From Alphaproteobacteria bacterium (GTDB taxonomy: Bacteria; Pseudomonadota; Alphaproteobacteria; SHVW01): a stretch of DNA of 64,000 nt. Positions 26,468-37,200 of this stretch are shown one piece after another; position 1 is the stretch's first letter, and every line of letters begins with the position of its first letter. The position numbers and the translations under genes are program-made. Below the pieces are notes generated by a model, which saw only the letters and a program-made list of their open reading frames with translations, had not been told where the DNA came from and did no database searches. The stretch is taken from positions 18,160 to 82,159 of the forward strand of contig VGDO01000002.1 of the NCBI GenBank assembly GCA_016869645.1, read 5' to 3'.

Positions 26468-27844
26468 CTAGTTTCCGCCAATTGCGGTCGGAGCAGTCGA
26501 CCTGAACTTCGGATGCGTGAAGAGCCGGATGCCGAGCAGCAGGCCGGCAATCCCGAGGCCCGAGGTCAGGCCGGTCAACACGCCTTGGAGACCCCAACCG
26601 CGCTCGAAGGCCAGGACGTAGGCCATGGGGACGGCGACGGCCCAGAACGCTGCGAGCACGATGACCGACGGGACGAGGCCGTCCGACACGCCGCGGAGAG
26701 CGGAGTTGAAGAACCCCTGAAAACCGTCGAAGACGATGAGGAGAGCGGTCAGAAGCAGGGCGATTCTCAGCGTCTCCAGAAACGCTCGATCATCGGTGAA
26801 CAGGCCGCCGACGGCCATCGGGAACAAAGCCACGGCGCCGCCGACGCCGATCGAGACGATGGCGTTGAGATCGATGCCGACTCTCACGACGCGGCGCACC
26901 GCGTCGATCTCCCGCCGGCCGACGGTGCCCGCGACGAAAATCGACACGGCCAGCCCCAGTGCGATCGATGGTATGAACGGCATCTGATAGAGGTTCCTGG
27001 CGATCTGATAGCCGGCAAGCGCCTCTGCGCCCAGCATGCCGGCAAAGCTCGCCAGGGTCAGAAACCCCCCGACCTCGAACACGATGGCGCAGGCGACGGG
27101 TGCGCCGACCTGCATCAGCGTCAGGACTCGCCGCCGGATCTCGGCGCGGCCGAGCGGGATCCAGCCGAGCTCCTGCGACGCCGCAGCTGCCAGGATGGCG
27201 ACCAGCATGAGCCAGCGCACGATCGACGTGCTGATCGCCGCACCCAATGCGCCCAGGGGCGCGATGAGATCCGTCACGCCTTGGATGAGGATCAGGTTGA
27301 GCACGATCTTCACGCCGAGCGCCGCGATGATGATGGCAAGCGGCAGCTTCGGTCTGCCGAAGGATTCAAGGTAGAGGCAGGCCGACCAGAACATCAGGAC
27401 GGCCGGCATGCTCCAGGCAAACATGCGCAGGACCGGCTCTCCGGCGGACGCGATGTCGGCCGGCTGCCGGGCGGCCGTCAGGAGAACCTCGCCGAGTGCC
27501 ATGACGAGACCAAGCGCGATGCCGAGCAGCGCGGCGACGGCGAGCGAGCCGCTCAGCCAGCAGCGCGCCTCGCGCACCTCGCCGCGGACATGAGCGGTCG
27601 CGACCAGGGCCGGCAGGCCCGCGGCCAGACCCTGTCCCATGGCCGAAAGGGACTGGTGCGGCTGCGCCGCGATGGCGAGATAGGCGAGTTGTTCGATGCC
27701 GACACGGCCGACCATGGCCGTGTCGAGGAACGTCATCGCGAGCAGGCCGGCGCGCGACAACGTCGCGGGACCGGTCAGACCGAGGATCGGCCCGGCGATC
27801 TGCCACCACGACATGTCCCTGCCGCCGAGCTCGCCGCCGGTCAT
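26468..27844 (-). CDS. MATE family efflux transporter
   Basis: Multidrug and toxin extrusion (NorM-like) transporter of 458 aa with about 12 membrane segments in two halves. Landmarks are the N-terminal LTGPATLSRAGLLAMTFLDTAMVGRVG and the second-half APVACAIVFEVGGFLTLASFAGMLGAEALAGYQIA. It exports organic cations or flavin-like compounds using an Na+ or H+ gradient; the substrate is not predictable. It begins 21 bp after the dppF-type gene ends, in the same direction. Confidence 0.9.
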   Translation of the reverse strand: MTGGELGGRDMSWWQIAGPILGLTGPATLSRAGLLAMTFLDTAMVGRVGIEQLAYLAIAAQPHQSLSAMGQGLAAGLPALVATAHVRGEVREARCWLSGSLAVAALLGIALGLVMALGEVLLTAARQPADIASAGEPVLRMFAWSMPAVLMFWSACLYLESFGRPKLPLAIIIAALGVKIVLNLILIQGVTDLIAPLGALGAAISTSIVRWLMLVAILAAAASQELGWIPLGRAEIRRRVLTLMQVGAPVACAIVFEVGGFLTLASFAGMLGAEALAGYQIARNLYQMPFIPSIALGLAVSIFVAGTVGRREIDAVRRVVRVGIDLNAIVSIGVGGAVALFPMAVGGLFTDDRAFLETLRIALLLTALLIVFDGFQGFFNSALRGVSDGLVPSVIVLAAFWAVAVPMAYVLAFERGWGLQGVLTGLTSGLGIAGLLLGIRLFTHPKFRSTAPTAIGGN

Positions 27845-27865
27845 GGATTGGAATCCTGAACGAGC

Positions 27866-28837
27866 TCAGCCGGTGCGCAGATGGCAGGCCGCGAAATGCC
27901 CAGGGCTGAGCTCGCGCAGCACTGGTTCCTCGACGCGGCAGCGATCCTCGGCATGCGGACAGCGCGTATGAAAGCGGCACCCCGCTGGTGGACGCACCGC
28001 CGAGGGCACGTCGCCGGCGATCAGCGCGCGCCGGCGCTTGCGCTTGGGCTGCGGCACGGGAACGGCGGCCAGCAGCGCCTCGGTGTAGGGATGCTGCGGC
28101 CGACGGAACAGCGCGGCCGTCGGCGCCATCTCGACGATCTTGCCGAGATACATGACCGCGACACGATGGCTGATGTGACGTACCACGGCCAGATCATGGG
28201 CAATGAAAAGGTAGGAGAGATTGCCTTCCTGCTGCAGGTCGATCAGCAAATTGATGATCTGTGCCTGCACCGACACATCGAGCGCGGAGACCGGCTCGTC
28301 GCACACGATGAGGTCGGGATTGAGCGCCAGGGCGCGCGCGATGCCGAGGCGCTGGCGCTGCCCACCGGAGAATTCGTGCGGGTACTTCGCCATTTGCTCC
28401 GCGCGCAGGCCGACGCGGTCGAACAGCTCGGTCGCCCGTGCGCGGCGTGACGCCGCATCGCCGATGCCGTAGTTCAGCATCGGCTCGGCGACGATGTCGC
28501 CGGCCACCATGTGCGGATTGAGCGACGAGTAGGGGTCCTGGAAGATCACCTGCATGGCGCGCCGGTACTTGCGGAGCGCACCGCGGCCGAGCGTTGAGAT
28601 ATCGTCGCCGTTGACCAGCACGGCGCCCGAGGTCGGCTCGAGCAGGCGCAGGATGCACTTGCCTGCCGTCGACTTGCCGCAACCGCTCTCGCCGACCAGG
28701 CCCAGCGTCTCGCCGGCGGCGAGCTGCAGGCTGATGCCGTCGACGGCGCGCACCGTGCGGCCCTTGCGCAGGGGCAGACCGCCTGAAATGGTGAAATGCT
28801 TCACCAGATCGCGCACCTCGAGGAGCGGCGCGGCCAT
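27866..28837 (-). CDS. ABC transporter ATP-binding protein, DppF/OppF type
   Basis: ATPase of 323 aa with Walker A GESGCGKS, signature FSGGQRQR, and Walker [13 protein letters not shown]. The C-terminal cysteine motif CRFHTRC is present. It is the last gene of a four-gene minus-strand set (dppB-dppC-dppD-dppF order in transcription) and starts one base after the DppD-type gene. Confidence 0.93.
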   Translation of the reverse strand: MAAPLLEVRDLVKHFTISGGLPLRKGRTVRAVDGISLQLAAGETLGLVGESGCGKSTAGKCILRLLEPTSGAVLVNGDDISTLGRGALRKYRRAMQVIFQDPYSSLNPHMVAGDIVAEPMLNYGIGDAASRRARATELFDRVGLRAEQMAKYPHEFSGGQRQRLGIARALALNPDLIVCDEPVSALDVSVQAQIINLLIDLQQEGNLSYLFIAHDLAVVRHISHRVAVMYLGKIVEMAPTAALFRRPQHPYTEALLAAVPVPQPKRKRRRALIAGDVPSAVRPPAGCRFHTRCPHAEDRCRVEEPVLRELSPGHFAACHLRTG

Positions 28838-28838
28838 G

Positions 28839-29864
28839 CTAGCTTGCCGCCACAGGTGCGGGCAGACGGTCGGACTCCCAGCAGGCTGCGATGTGCCCAG
28901 GCGCCTTCTGCTCGAGCGGCGGATATTCGGCGCGGCAGCGCTCGGTGGCGTAGGTGCAGCGCGCCGAGAACGCGCAGCCCTGCGGCATGTCGATCAGCGA
29001 CGGCACCATGCCCGCGATCTCGTTGAGGCGGCGGCGCGGATGGTCGTCATCGAGGCGCGGGATCGAGCCGAGCAGGCCGATCGTGTAGGGATGGCGCGGC
29101 CGCGTGAACAGCGCCTCGACCGGGGCCTCCTCGACCTTGCGGCCGGCATACATGATGACGACGCGCTCGGCCATCTCGGCGACCACGCCCAGATCGTGGG
29201 TGATCAGGATGATGGCGGTACCGAGCCTCTCCTTGATTTCCTCCATGAGCGCGAGGATTTGCGCCTGGATCGTCACGTCGAGCGCCGTCGTCGGCTCGTC
29301 GGCGATCAGGACCTTGGGGTTGCAGGCGAGCGCCATCGCGATCATGACGCGCTGACGCATGCCGCCGGACAATTGATGCGGATATTGCTCGATGCGTTGA
29401 CGCGCCTCCGGGATGCGCACGAGCTCGAGGAGCTCGACGGCGCGCGCGAGCGCCTGCTTGCGCGTCATGCGCTGGTGCAACCGTAGCGTCTCGACGATCT
29501 GCCAGCCGATCGACAGTACCGGATTGAGGCTCGTCATCGGCTCCTGGAAGATCATGGAGATGTCGTTGCCGCGCAGATCGCGCATCTCCTGCTCGTCGAG
29601 CGTCAGCAGGTCGCGGCCTGCGAAGCGGATCGATCCCCCGACGATGCGGCCGGGCGGCGAGGGCACGAGGCGAAGGACCGACAGGGCCGTGATGCTCTTG
29701 CCGCAGCCGGATTCGCCGACGATGCCCAGCGTCTCGCCGCGGTGAAGGTCCCAGGATACGCCGTCGACGGCCTTGGTGACACCGTCGCGGTTGGTGAAAT
29801 AGGTGCGCAGGTCGCGCACGCTGAGCAGCGGCTCGTCGCCCGCGCTCCGGACCACCTCGTTCAT
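28839..29864 (-). CDS. ABC transporter ATP-binding protein, DppD/OppD type
   Basis: ATPase of 341 aa. Walker A is GESGCGKS near residue 50, the signature LSGGMRQR is near 160, and Walker B is [14 protein letters not shown]. It has the C-terminal CAFSARC motif. ATG 29864 overlaps the stop of the DppC-type permease. A longer upstream reading of this frame is only a shadow of the permease. Confidence 0.93.
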   Translation of the reverse strand: MNEVVRSAGDEPLLSVRDLRTYFTNRDGVTKAVDGVSWDLHRGETLGIVGESGCGKSITALSVLRLVPSPPGRIVGGSIRFAGRDLLTLDEQEMRDLRGNDISMIFQEPMTSLNPVLSIGWQIVETLRLHQRMTRKQALARAVELLELVRIPEARQRIEQYPHQLSGGMRQRVMIAMALACNPKVLIADEPTTALDVTIQAQILALMEEIKERLGTAIILITHDLGVVAEMAERVVIMYAGRKVEEAPVEALFTRPRHPYTIGLLGSIPRLDDDHPRRRLNEIAGMVPSLIDMPQGCAFSARCTYATERCRAEYPPLEQKAPGHIAACWESDRLPAPVAAS

Positions 29865-30739
29865 AGCCGCCTGCGCATGCGCGGATCGAACATGTCGCGC
29901 AGCCCGTCGCCCAGCAGATTGACCGCGAGGACCGTGAGCGTCAGGAACAGCCCCGGGAAGCCGAGGATCCAGAACGCGACGGTCACGAATTGGCGGCCCT
30001 CGGCCATGATGTTGCCCCAGCTCGGGATCGACGACGGGGTCCCGGCGCCGAGGAAGCTGAGGATCGCCTCGAGGATCATCGCGGAGGCGCAGACATATGT
30101 GGCCTGTACGATCAGCGGCGCCACGGCGCTCGGCAGGATGTGGCGGATCAGGATGCGATGGAAGCGCGTTCCCGTCGCCTCGGCCGCCTCGACGAAGGGC
30201 TGCTCGCGCAGGCTGAGCACGACCGAGCGGACGAGCCGGACGATGCGCGGCACCTCGGGCACGACGATGGCGATGATCACGGTCTGCACGCTCGCCTTGG
30301 TCAGCGCCATCAGCGCAATGGCGAGCAGGATGCCTGGAACGGCCATCAGCCCGTCCATGATGCGCATGACAACCGCGTCGATCCAGCGCACGAAGCCGGC
30401 AAGCAAGCCGATCGCCGTGCCGATGACCGACGCGACGACCGCCACCGCGAGGCCGACCTGGAGCGAGATGCGGCTGCCATAGAGAACGCGGCTGTAGAGA
30501 TCGCGTCCGAGGTGGTCGGTGCCGAACCACCAGCGCTCCGAGGGCGGGCGCAGCCGGAACACGGGATTGAGCTTCATCGGATCGGAGGTGCCGAGGTAAG
30601 GCGCGAAGATCGCCACGGCCGCCAGCAGCAGCATGATCAGCATGCCCAGCACGATCGTGGGATGGCGACGGACTGTGTCGAACAGTCGGGAGCGCTGGCG
30701 GGGGACGGCGAAATCCTGCGGCAGGCTGTTGGCGGTCAC
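29861..30739 (-). CDS. ABC transporter permease, DppC/OppC type
   Basis: Inner-membrane permease of 292 aa. The N-terminal cytosolic segment and first helix ([20 protein letters not shown]) are followed by [19 protein letters not shown], the EAA loop [16 protein letters not shown] and [13 protein letters not shown] 30739, 4 bases after the DppB stop, is chosen because upstream codons only shadow DppB. Paired with 30744-31685. Confidence 0.92.
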   Translation of the reverse strand: MTANSLPQDFAVPRQRSRLFDTVRRHPTIVLGMLIMLLLAAVAIFAPYLGTSDPMKLNPVFRLRPPSERWWFGTDHLGRDLYSRVLYGSRISLQVGLAVAVVASVIGTAIGLLAGFVRWIDAVVMRIMDGLMAVPGILLAIALMALTKASVQTVIIAIVVPEVPRIVRLVRSVVLSLREQPFVEAAEATGTRFHRILIRHILPSAVAPLIVQATYVCASAMILEAILSFLGAGTPSSIPSWGNIMAEGRQFVTVAFWILGFPGLFLTLTVLAVNLLGDGLRDMFDPRMRRRL

Positions 30740-30743
30740 GTCG

Positions 30744-31685
30744 CTAATACCGAATTCGAGGATCGAGAACGGTGTAGAGGAGATCGACCGCCAGGTTGAT
30801 CGCCAGGTAGATGACGGCGAAGACGAGGATGACTCCCTGGATGACCGGGTAGTCGCGCCGGAGAATGGCATCGACGGTCAGCCGCCCCAGCCCGGGGATG
30901 TTGAACACGCTTTCGGTCACGACGACGCCGCCCAGGAGCAGCGCCACGCCGATGCCGATCGTGGTGACGATCGGCACCGCAGCCGGCTTGAGCGCGTGAA
31001 TGAGCAGGATCGGCAAGCGCGACAGGCCCTTGGCATGGGCGGTGCGGATGTAGTCCTGGTTGAGAACGTCGATCATGCTGGCGCGCGTCATGCGCGCAAT
31101 CAGCGCGACATAGACGATGCCGAGCGCCGTCGACGGCAGAATCAGGTTCTCCAGGAAGGGCAGGAGGCCCTGGCGGATCGGCGTGTAGCCCTGCACCGGC
31201 AGGAGCTCGAGCCGCACCGCGAAGACCCAGATCAGGAAATAGCCCAGTGCGAAGATCGGCACCGAGAAGCCCAACACGGCGAAGCCCATGATCGAGCGGT
31301 CGATCCATGTGCCTGCCTTCCACGCCGCGACGATGCCGATCGGCACGGCGGCGAGAATGGCGACGATCATGGTCATGATCGTCAGCGAGATCGTCGGCTC
31401 GATGCGCTGGCCGATCAGTCGGCTGACCGGCAGGTTGGAGAAGATCGAGGTGCCGAGATCGCCTTGGGCCAGGCGCCAGACCCACTCGACGAACTGGATG
31501 TGGAGCGGCCGGTCGAGTCCGAGCTTCGCGCGGATGCGGTCGATGTCCTGGGCGGTCGCCAGGTCGCCGGCGATTACCGCCGCGGGATCGCCCGGCGACA
31601 GGTGCAGCAGCAGGAAGACGAACAGCGCCACGACGGCGATAACGGGTATCGCAGCCAGCAATCGCCGCGCCAGATAGGCGTACAT
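30744..31685 (-). CDS. ABC transporter permease, DppB/OppB type
   Basis: Permease of 313 aa with the characteristic N-terminus MYAYLARRLLAAIPVIAVV, the periplasmic LSPGDPAAVIAGD segment, the EAA-loop region DYIRTAHAKGLS and the terminal DLLYTVLDPRIRY. ATG 31685 has GGGAGG ten bases upstream. First gene of the minus-strand dpp set, which has no adjacent binding protein. Confidence 0.93.
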   Translation of the reverse strand: MYAYLARRLLAAIPVIAVVALFVFLLLHLSPGDPAAVIAGDLATAQDIDRIRAKLGLDRPLHIQFVEWVWRLAQGDLGTSIFSNLPVSRLIGQRIEPTISLTIMTMIVAILAAVPIGIVAAWKAGTWIDRSIMGFAVLGFSVPIFALGYFLIWVFAVRLELLPVQGYTPIRQGLLPFLENLILPSTALGIVYVALIARMTRASMIDVLNQDYIRTAHAKGLSRLPILLIHALKPAAVPIVTTIGIGVALLLGGVVVTESVFNIPGLGRLTVDAILRRDYPVIQGVILVFAVIYLAINLAVDLLYTVLDPRIRY

Positions 31686-31741
31686 GTGCCGCCAGCCTCC
31701 CAACCCCCTGTTTTCGTGCCGGGTCGGCCGGTCACGCCATT

Positions 31742-31760
31742 ATCGCCAATGTTAGGCGAT
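31742..31760. promoter_or_regulatory. Inverted repeat upstream of the dppB-type operon
   Basis: ATCGCC-N7-GGCGAT, perfect 6-bp arms, 57 bases upstream of the DppB start and downstream of the phosphotriesterase-family gene. Its place and AT-rich core suit an operator; it could also be a chance hairpin. Confidence 0.3.
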
Positions 31761-31780
31761 GGACGATTGACGCTCAAGCT

Positions 31781-31797
31781 CCGGCCGCGCCGGCCGG
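31781..31797 (-). terminator. Short GC hairpin directly after the phosphotriesterase-family gene
   Basis: CCGGCC-N5-GGCCGG, perfect 6-bp arms beginning two bases after the stop codon of the minus-strand phosphotriesterase-family gene. No T-tract follows, so a factor-independent terminator is not proven. Confidence 0.3.
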
Positions 31798-31799
31798 TA

Positions 31800-32852
31800 T
31801 CAGATGAAAGTCAGCAGGCGACGCGGATTGGTGACCAGGATCGCCTCGATCTCGCTCTCGGAGAAGCCGCGCCGGCGCATCATGGGCACCACATTGGAGA
31901 AGATGTGGCCGTAACCATGACCTCCGAAGCAACTGAGCCGGGAGCGGTAGCAGATGTCATGGCTGATGACGATGCGCTCGACATGGCCGCGATCTATCAA
32001 CGCGCGGATCAGGCGCAGCCGGATCGCGTCGTTGGGCATGTCGATGTCGGAGAGCTTGTAATAGGACTGTTCCTGGCCGAACAGGTCGAACTCGACGACG
32101 CAACCCGAGTCGGCGAGGCGCAACAGTCGCTCCTCGTCGAAGATCGTGCGGTCGATGTGGCTGATGACGACGCGGTCGATGGCGCCGCCGTTCATGCGGA
32201 CGAAATCTGCGACCTCCAGCGGCTGGTCGGGATGGCGACCGGGATGCACATTGATGGCGGCGCCGGTCTCGCGCTGCGCGAGGATTGCGCCTTGCATCAC
32301 GCGCTTCTCCAGCTCGGTCCATGGCGCCTGGCAGCCGATCTCGCCGATCATTCCGGCGCGCACGGGCGTGCCCCAGGCGCCGACCTGGACCTGGTCGACC
32401 ATTTCAGCGGCAAAACTGTCGACTGAGCGATGCCGGTTGGCCGGATCCTGGTACTCCTCCACATAGTGACCGCAGCCCATCACGATATTGACCCCGGTCC
32501 CTTCGGCAATCTGGACCAGGCCGCGCGGGTCGGGCTTCAGCCCGCCGCAGGAAAGTTCGACGACGGTGCGTCCGCCGGCGTCGCGCATGCGGCCGATTTC
32601 ATCGATGGCGACGGCAAGGTCCTCGATGCCGAGACGCAAGTTTCCCGGCGCGACCAGCGTGCCGTAGTTCATCGCCCAGACGTTCTCGAGCGTGATCTGC
32701 GGCCCGGGATCATTCTGTGCGGCGAGGGACGGCGGGCAGATGTCCCACAACACATGCTCGTGCATGAGCGTCGGACCGAGCGAGGCAGGATCGATCGGGC
32801 CCAGAACCGTCTGTGCCTTGCCGCGCAGCTCCGTCCGCGATCGTCGGGTCAT
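31800..32852 (-). CDS. Phosphotriesterase/lactonase family amidohydrolase
   Basis: TIM-barrel metalloenzyme of 350 aa in the phosphotriesterase family. Metal ligands visible are HxH in LMHEHV near residue 30, the bridging Glu in GEIGCQ (many relatives have Glu where PTE has a carboxylated Lys), His in AAINVHPGRHP, His in VISHIDRT, and Asp in VISHDICYR. Most relatives are lactonases or phosphoesterases rather than pesticide hydrolases. It lies upstream of the dpp operon on the same strand and may process the imported compound. ATG 32852 is chosen over 32882 because GGAAG lies seven bases upstream. Confidence 0.85.
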   Translation of the reverse strand: MTRRSRTELRGKAQTVLGPIDPASLGPTLMHEHVLWDICPPSLAAQNDPGPQITLENVWAMNYGTLVAPGNLRLGIEDLAVAIDEIGRMRDAGGRTVVELSCGGLKPDPRGLVQIAEGTGVNIVMGCGHYVEEYQDPANRHRSVDSFAAEMVDQVQVGAWGTPVRAGMIGEIGCQAPWTELEKRVMQGAILAQRETGAAINVHPGRHPDQPLEVADFVRMNGGAIDRVVISHIDRTIFDEERLLRLADSGCVVEFDLFGQEQSYYKLSDIDMPNDAIRLRLIRALIDRGHVERIVISHDICYRSRLSCFGGHGYGHIFSNVVPMMRRRGFSESEIEAILVTNPRRLLTFI

Positions 32853-32906
32853 GGTCGTCTTCCAGAGATGTCGACATCGCATTCGACCGGCAATCAGCCG
32901 GACTTG

Positions 32907-34778
32907 TCAAATCTCGATCTGCGAGCCGAGCTCCACGACGCGGTCGGTCGGCAGCTCGAAGAATTCCATGGCGCTCGCCGCGTTGCGCGACATCGAGGCG
33001 AACAGTGCATCGCGCCATGGCGACATGCCAGGGCGGACGCTGGGCACCACAGTTTCGCGGCTGAGGAAGAACGAGGTCTCCATCATGTTGAACTCGTGGC
33101 CGTGCCGCTTGCACAGCCGGAGCGCGCGTGGCACGTCGGGTCGCTGCATGAAGCCATAGCGCACGATCATGCGCAGGAACCCGTTGCCGAGATCTGTGAC
33201 GGTGGTCTGCTCCTGTTGAGGCACGCGCGGCACGTCCTGGATCTGCATGGTCAGGATCACGTTGCGCTCGTGCAGCACCTTGTTGTGCTTGAGGTTGTGC
33301 AGCAGCGCGTGTGGCACGCCCTCCGTCGTCCCGGTCAGGAACACCGCGGTGCCGGCCACGCGCGTGATGCGCGACGACAGGCTGCGCTGGAGATCCTCGA
33401 ACGGCATGGCGTCGCGCATGCGCCCCTGCATCAGGAGCTCGCGTCCACGCTTCCAGGTCTGAAGCAGCACGAAGATGCCCAGTCCGATCAGCAACGGGAA
33501 CCAGCCGCCATAAGGGATCTTCGTCGCATTGGCGAGGAAGAACGCCATGTCGACCGTCAGGAACAGGCCGACCATCAGGCAAGCCGCAATGCGATTGATG
33601 CGCCACATCATGAACACGACGAAGGCCACCAGCAGGGTGTCGATCAGCATCGTGCCCGTCACGGCCACGCCGTAGGCCGCCGCAAGGTTGCTCGACGTCT
33701 GGAAGCCGAGCACGAGCAATACAACCGCCACGAGCAGGGTCCAGTTGAGGAACGGGATGTAGACCTGCCCGATCTCGCTGGCCGAGGTGTGGAGGATCTG
33801 CAGGCGCGGCAGATAGCCGAGCTGGATCGCCTGGCGGGTCACGGAAAAGGCGCCGGAGATGACCGCCTGCGAGGCGACCACCGTGGCGAGCGTCGCGAGC
33901 ACGACCAGCGGAATTTGTGCCCAGCCGGGCGCCAGACGGTAGAACGGGTTGTCGAGAGCCTGGGGTTGAACAGTCAGCAGCGCGCCCTGGCCGAAATAGT
34001 TGAGCAGAAGAGCGGGCAGGATGAGCGCGAACCAGGCGACCCGAATCGGGCGCCGGCCGAAATGCCCCATGTCCGCGTAGAGTGCTTCGGCGCCGGTCAG
34101 CGCCAGCACGACAGAGCCGAGCGCCAGGAAGGCGAGCCAGCCGTCGCGGAGGAAAAAGGAAATCGCGTAAGCTGGATTGAGGGCGGCAAGGATTTGCGGA
34201 TAGGCCGCGATGTTGATGATCCCGAGCGCGGCCAATGCGGTGAACCAAACGCACATGATGGGACCGAACAGTGCGCCGACCACACGGGTGCCGTAGCGCT
34301 GGATCAGGAACAGGCAGACCAGGATCGCGACCGTGATCGGCAGCACGAAGATGTGCAAGGCGGGGGCCGCGACTTCGAGACCTTCGATCGCGCTCAGCAC
34401 GGAGATCGCCGGCGTGATCATGCTGTCGCCATAGAAGAGGCACGCCGCAAAAATGCCGAGAAAAGGCACGACCGGCGCCAGCCGCGATCCGTGGGCGATG
34501 GCGCTGGTCAATGCCAGCAGCGCCAGGCTGCCGCCTTCGCCCCTGTTGTCGGCGCGCATCATGACGCCGACATATTTGAACGACACGACGAGCATGACCG
34601 ACCAGAAGATGAGCGAGAGCACGCCGAGGACGTGCTCCTGGTCGAGCGCCAGCGGGTGGGCGCCGGCGAAGCATTCCTTCATCGTGTAGAGCGGACTGGT
34701 GCCGATATCGCCGAAGACGACGCCGATGGCGCCGATCATCAACGTGGCGAGTGGCGGCTTCTCGGAGGTGGAGTTCAC
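32907..34778 (-). CDS. kup: Low-affinity potassium uptake transporter Kup
   Basis: K+/H+ symporter of about 623 aa with about 12 helices and a cytosolic C-terminal domain. Signature segments include the N-terminal GAIGVVFGDIGTSPLYTMKE, the FYGDSMITPAISVLSA loop, LTGAEALYADMGHFGRRPIR and NYFGQGALL. The start is either the GTG at 34778 or a TTG two codons upstream; neither has a strong ribosome site. Constitutive potassium uptake; unrelated to the flanking importers. Confidence 0.93.
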   Translation of the reverse strand: MNSTSEKPPLATLMIGAIGVVFGDIGTSPLYTMKECFAGAHPLALDQEHVLGVLSLIFWSVMLVVSFKYVGVMMRADNRGEGGSLALLALTSAIAHGSRLAPVVPFLGIFAACLFYGDSMITPAISVLSAIEGLEVAAPALHIFVLPITVAILVCLFLIQRYGTRVVGALFGPIMCVWFTALAALGIINIAAYPQILAALNPAYAISFFLRDGWLAFLALGSVVLALTGAEALYADMGHFGRRPIRVAWFALILPALLLNYFGQGALLTVQPQALDNPFYRLAPGWAQIPLVVLATLATVVASQAVISGAFSVTRQAIQLGYLPRLQILHTSASEIGQVYIPFLNWTLLVAVVLLVLGFQTSSNLAAAYGVAVTGTMLIDTLLVAFVVFMMWRINRIAACLMVGLFLTVDMAFFLANATKIPYGGWFPLLIGLGIFVLLQTWKRGRELLMQGRMRDAMPFEDLQRSLSSRITRVAGTAVFLTGTTEGVPHALLHNLKHNKVLHERNVILTMQIQDVPRVPQQEQTTVTDLGNGFLRMIVRYGFMQRPDVPRALRLCKRHGHEFNMMETSFFLSRETVVPSVRPGMSPWRDALFASMSRNAASAMEFFELPTDRVVELGSQIEI

Positions 34779-34867
34779 CGGCAACCGGGGACTGTTTCTG
34801 CCGTCGGGGCTATCTAGTGGGCCTGACGCACGTCTTTAACACCAAAGATGGCTCGCGGTTCCAATGG

Positions 34868-35856
34868 CTAGTGGCGGTGGCATGATGCCCAGTGGCCCGG
34901 CGCCAGTTCGCGAAGCGCGGGCGGCTCGACGCGGCAACGCGCCTCGGCATAAGGGCAGCGCGTGTGGAAATGGCAGCCGGAAGGCGGCTTTGCAGGATTG
35001 GGCACGTCACCCGCCAGAATGATTCGCTTGCTTCGCGTGGCGCGGGGATTGGGGATCGGCACGGCCGAAAGCAGCGCTTCAGTATAGGGGTGCAGCGGAT
35101 TGGAGAACAGCGCGCGCTTCTCGGCCAGCTCGACGATACGGCCGAGATACATGACGGCAATGCGGTGGCTGATGTGCTCGATCACGGCCAAGTCATGCGC
35201 GATGAAGACGTAGGACAAGCGATACTCGTCCTGCAGGTCGGTCATCAGATTGATGACCTGGGCCTGAATCGACACGTCGAGGGCTGAGACCGGCTCGTCG
35301 CCGATGATCAGGCTTGGGCTGACCGCCAGCGCGCGGGCGATGCCGATGCGCTGGCGCTGTCCGCCGGAGAACTGGTGCGGAAAATCGGCCATCTGCTCCG
35401 GGCGCAGGCCGACGCGCACGAACAACGCGGCGACCCGATCTTCGCGCTCGGCATCGGCGGCAATGCCGTGGATGCCGAATGGCTCGGCGACGATGTCGCC
35501 GGCGGTCATGCGCGGGTTGAGCGACGAGTAGGGATCCTGAAATACCATCTGCATCTGCCGGCGCAGCGGACGAAGCTCGCCGGCCGCGAGGTGCGTGATG
35601 TCCCGTCCCTGCAGCCGTATCGTGCCGGCCGTCGGCTCGAGCAGCTTGAGCACGGTGCGCCCGACCGTCGATTTGCCGCAGCCGCTTTCGCCCACGAGCC
35701 CCAGCGTTTCGCCGCGCCGCACGGCAAAGCTGACGCCGTCGACGGCGTAGACCGTGCCGATTCGGCGCGCGAGGATGCCGCGGCGGATCGGGAAGTGCTT
35801 CTTGAGATCCTCGACCTCCAGGGTGGCAATGTCGGTTCCGCTGGGGGGCGGCACGC

Positions 35857-35860
<4 letters not shown>
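34868..35860 (-). CDS. ABC transporter ATP-binding protein, DppF/OppF type
   Basis: ATPase of 330 aa with Walker A GESGCGKS, signature FSGGQRQR, Walker [14 protein letters not shown] and a C-terminal CHFHTRC motif. ATG 35860 overlaps the stop of the preceding DppD-type gene. These two ATPases are transcribed away from the binding protein and permease genes at 37.2-42.4 kb, which lack ATPases. Together they form one split, divergent importer. Confidence 0.93.
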
Positions 35861-36924
<1,064 letters not shown>

Positions 36925-37200
36925 GCTTCCTCGATGGCATTCGGCGTCGGCCGGATCGCAGAAGCATACAGCGTGCCGCAAGAAGTGCCGATACAGACTT
37001 CGCGATAGCGCTGCTTGGCCTTGCTTCGGCGATAAATCTTTCGTTGAACGGCAGACGAGCCGAACCGGATACTTTCCGTATCGGATTTGGCTTCGGCGGG
37101 GCTCGGGTTTGCGGCTATGCTCGATCGGCGCCCTGCCTGAACGAAGCCTGCGGCAGTGCGCAGCGAATTAAAATGTGGCTCTGTCCTGGGGAGGACCGTC
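36925..37200. promoter_or_regulatory. Divergent promoter region of a split dipeptide-type importer
   Basis: A 276-bp gene-free stretch between the ATPase genes (minus) and the binding-protein gene (plus). It is richer in A+T than its surroundings and holds a GATAC-N5-GTATC inverted repeat at 37068-37082. A strong ribosome site (GGGGAGG) precedes the ATG at 37201. I see no clear terminator or RNA gene. The LysR gene at 42.4-43.4 kb is the only regulator nearby. Confidence 0.4.

Noticed and set aside
30633..32426. Plus-strand open frame of nearly 600 codons over the dppB and phosphotriesterase genes
   Set aside because: It is antisense to well-supported genes and its composition (Asp/His/Arg/Gln-rich, no motifs) is typical of a shadow frame.
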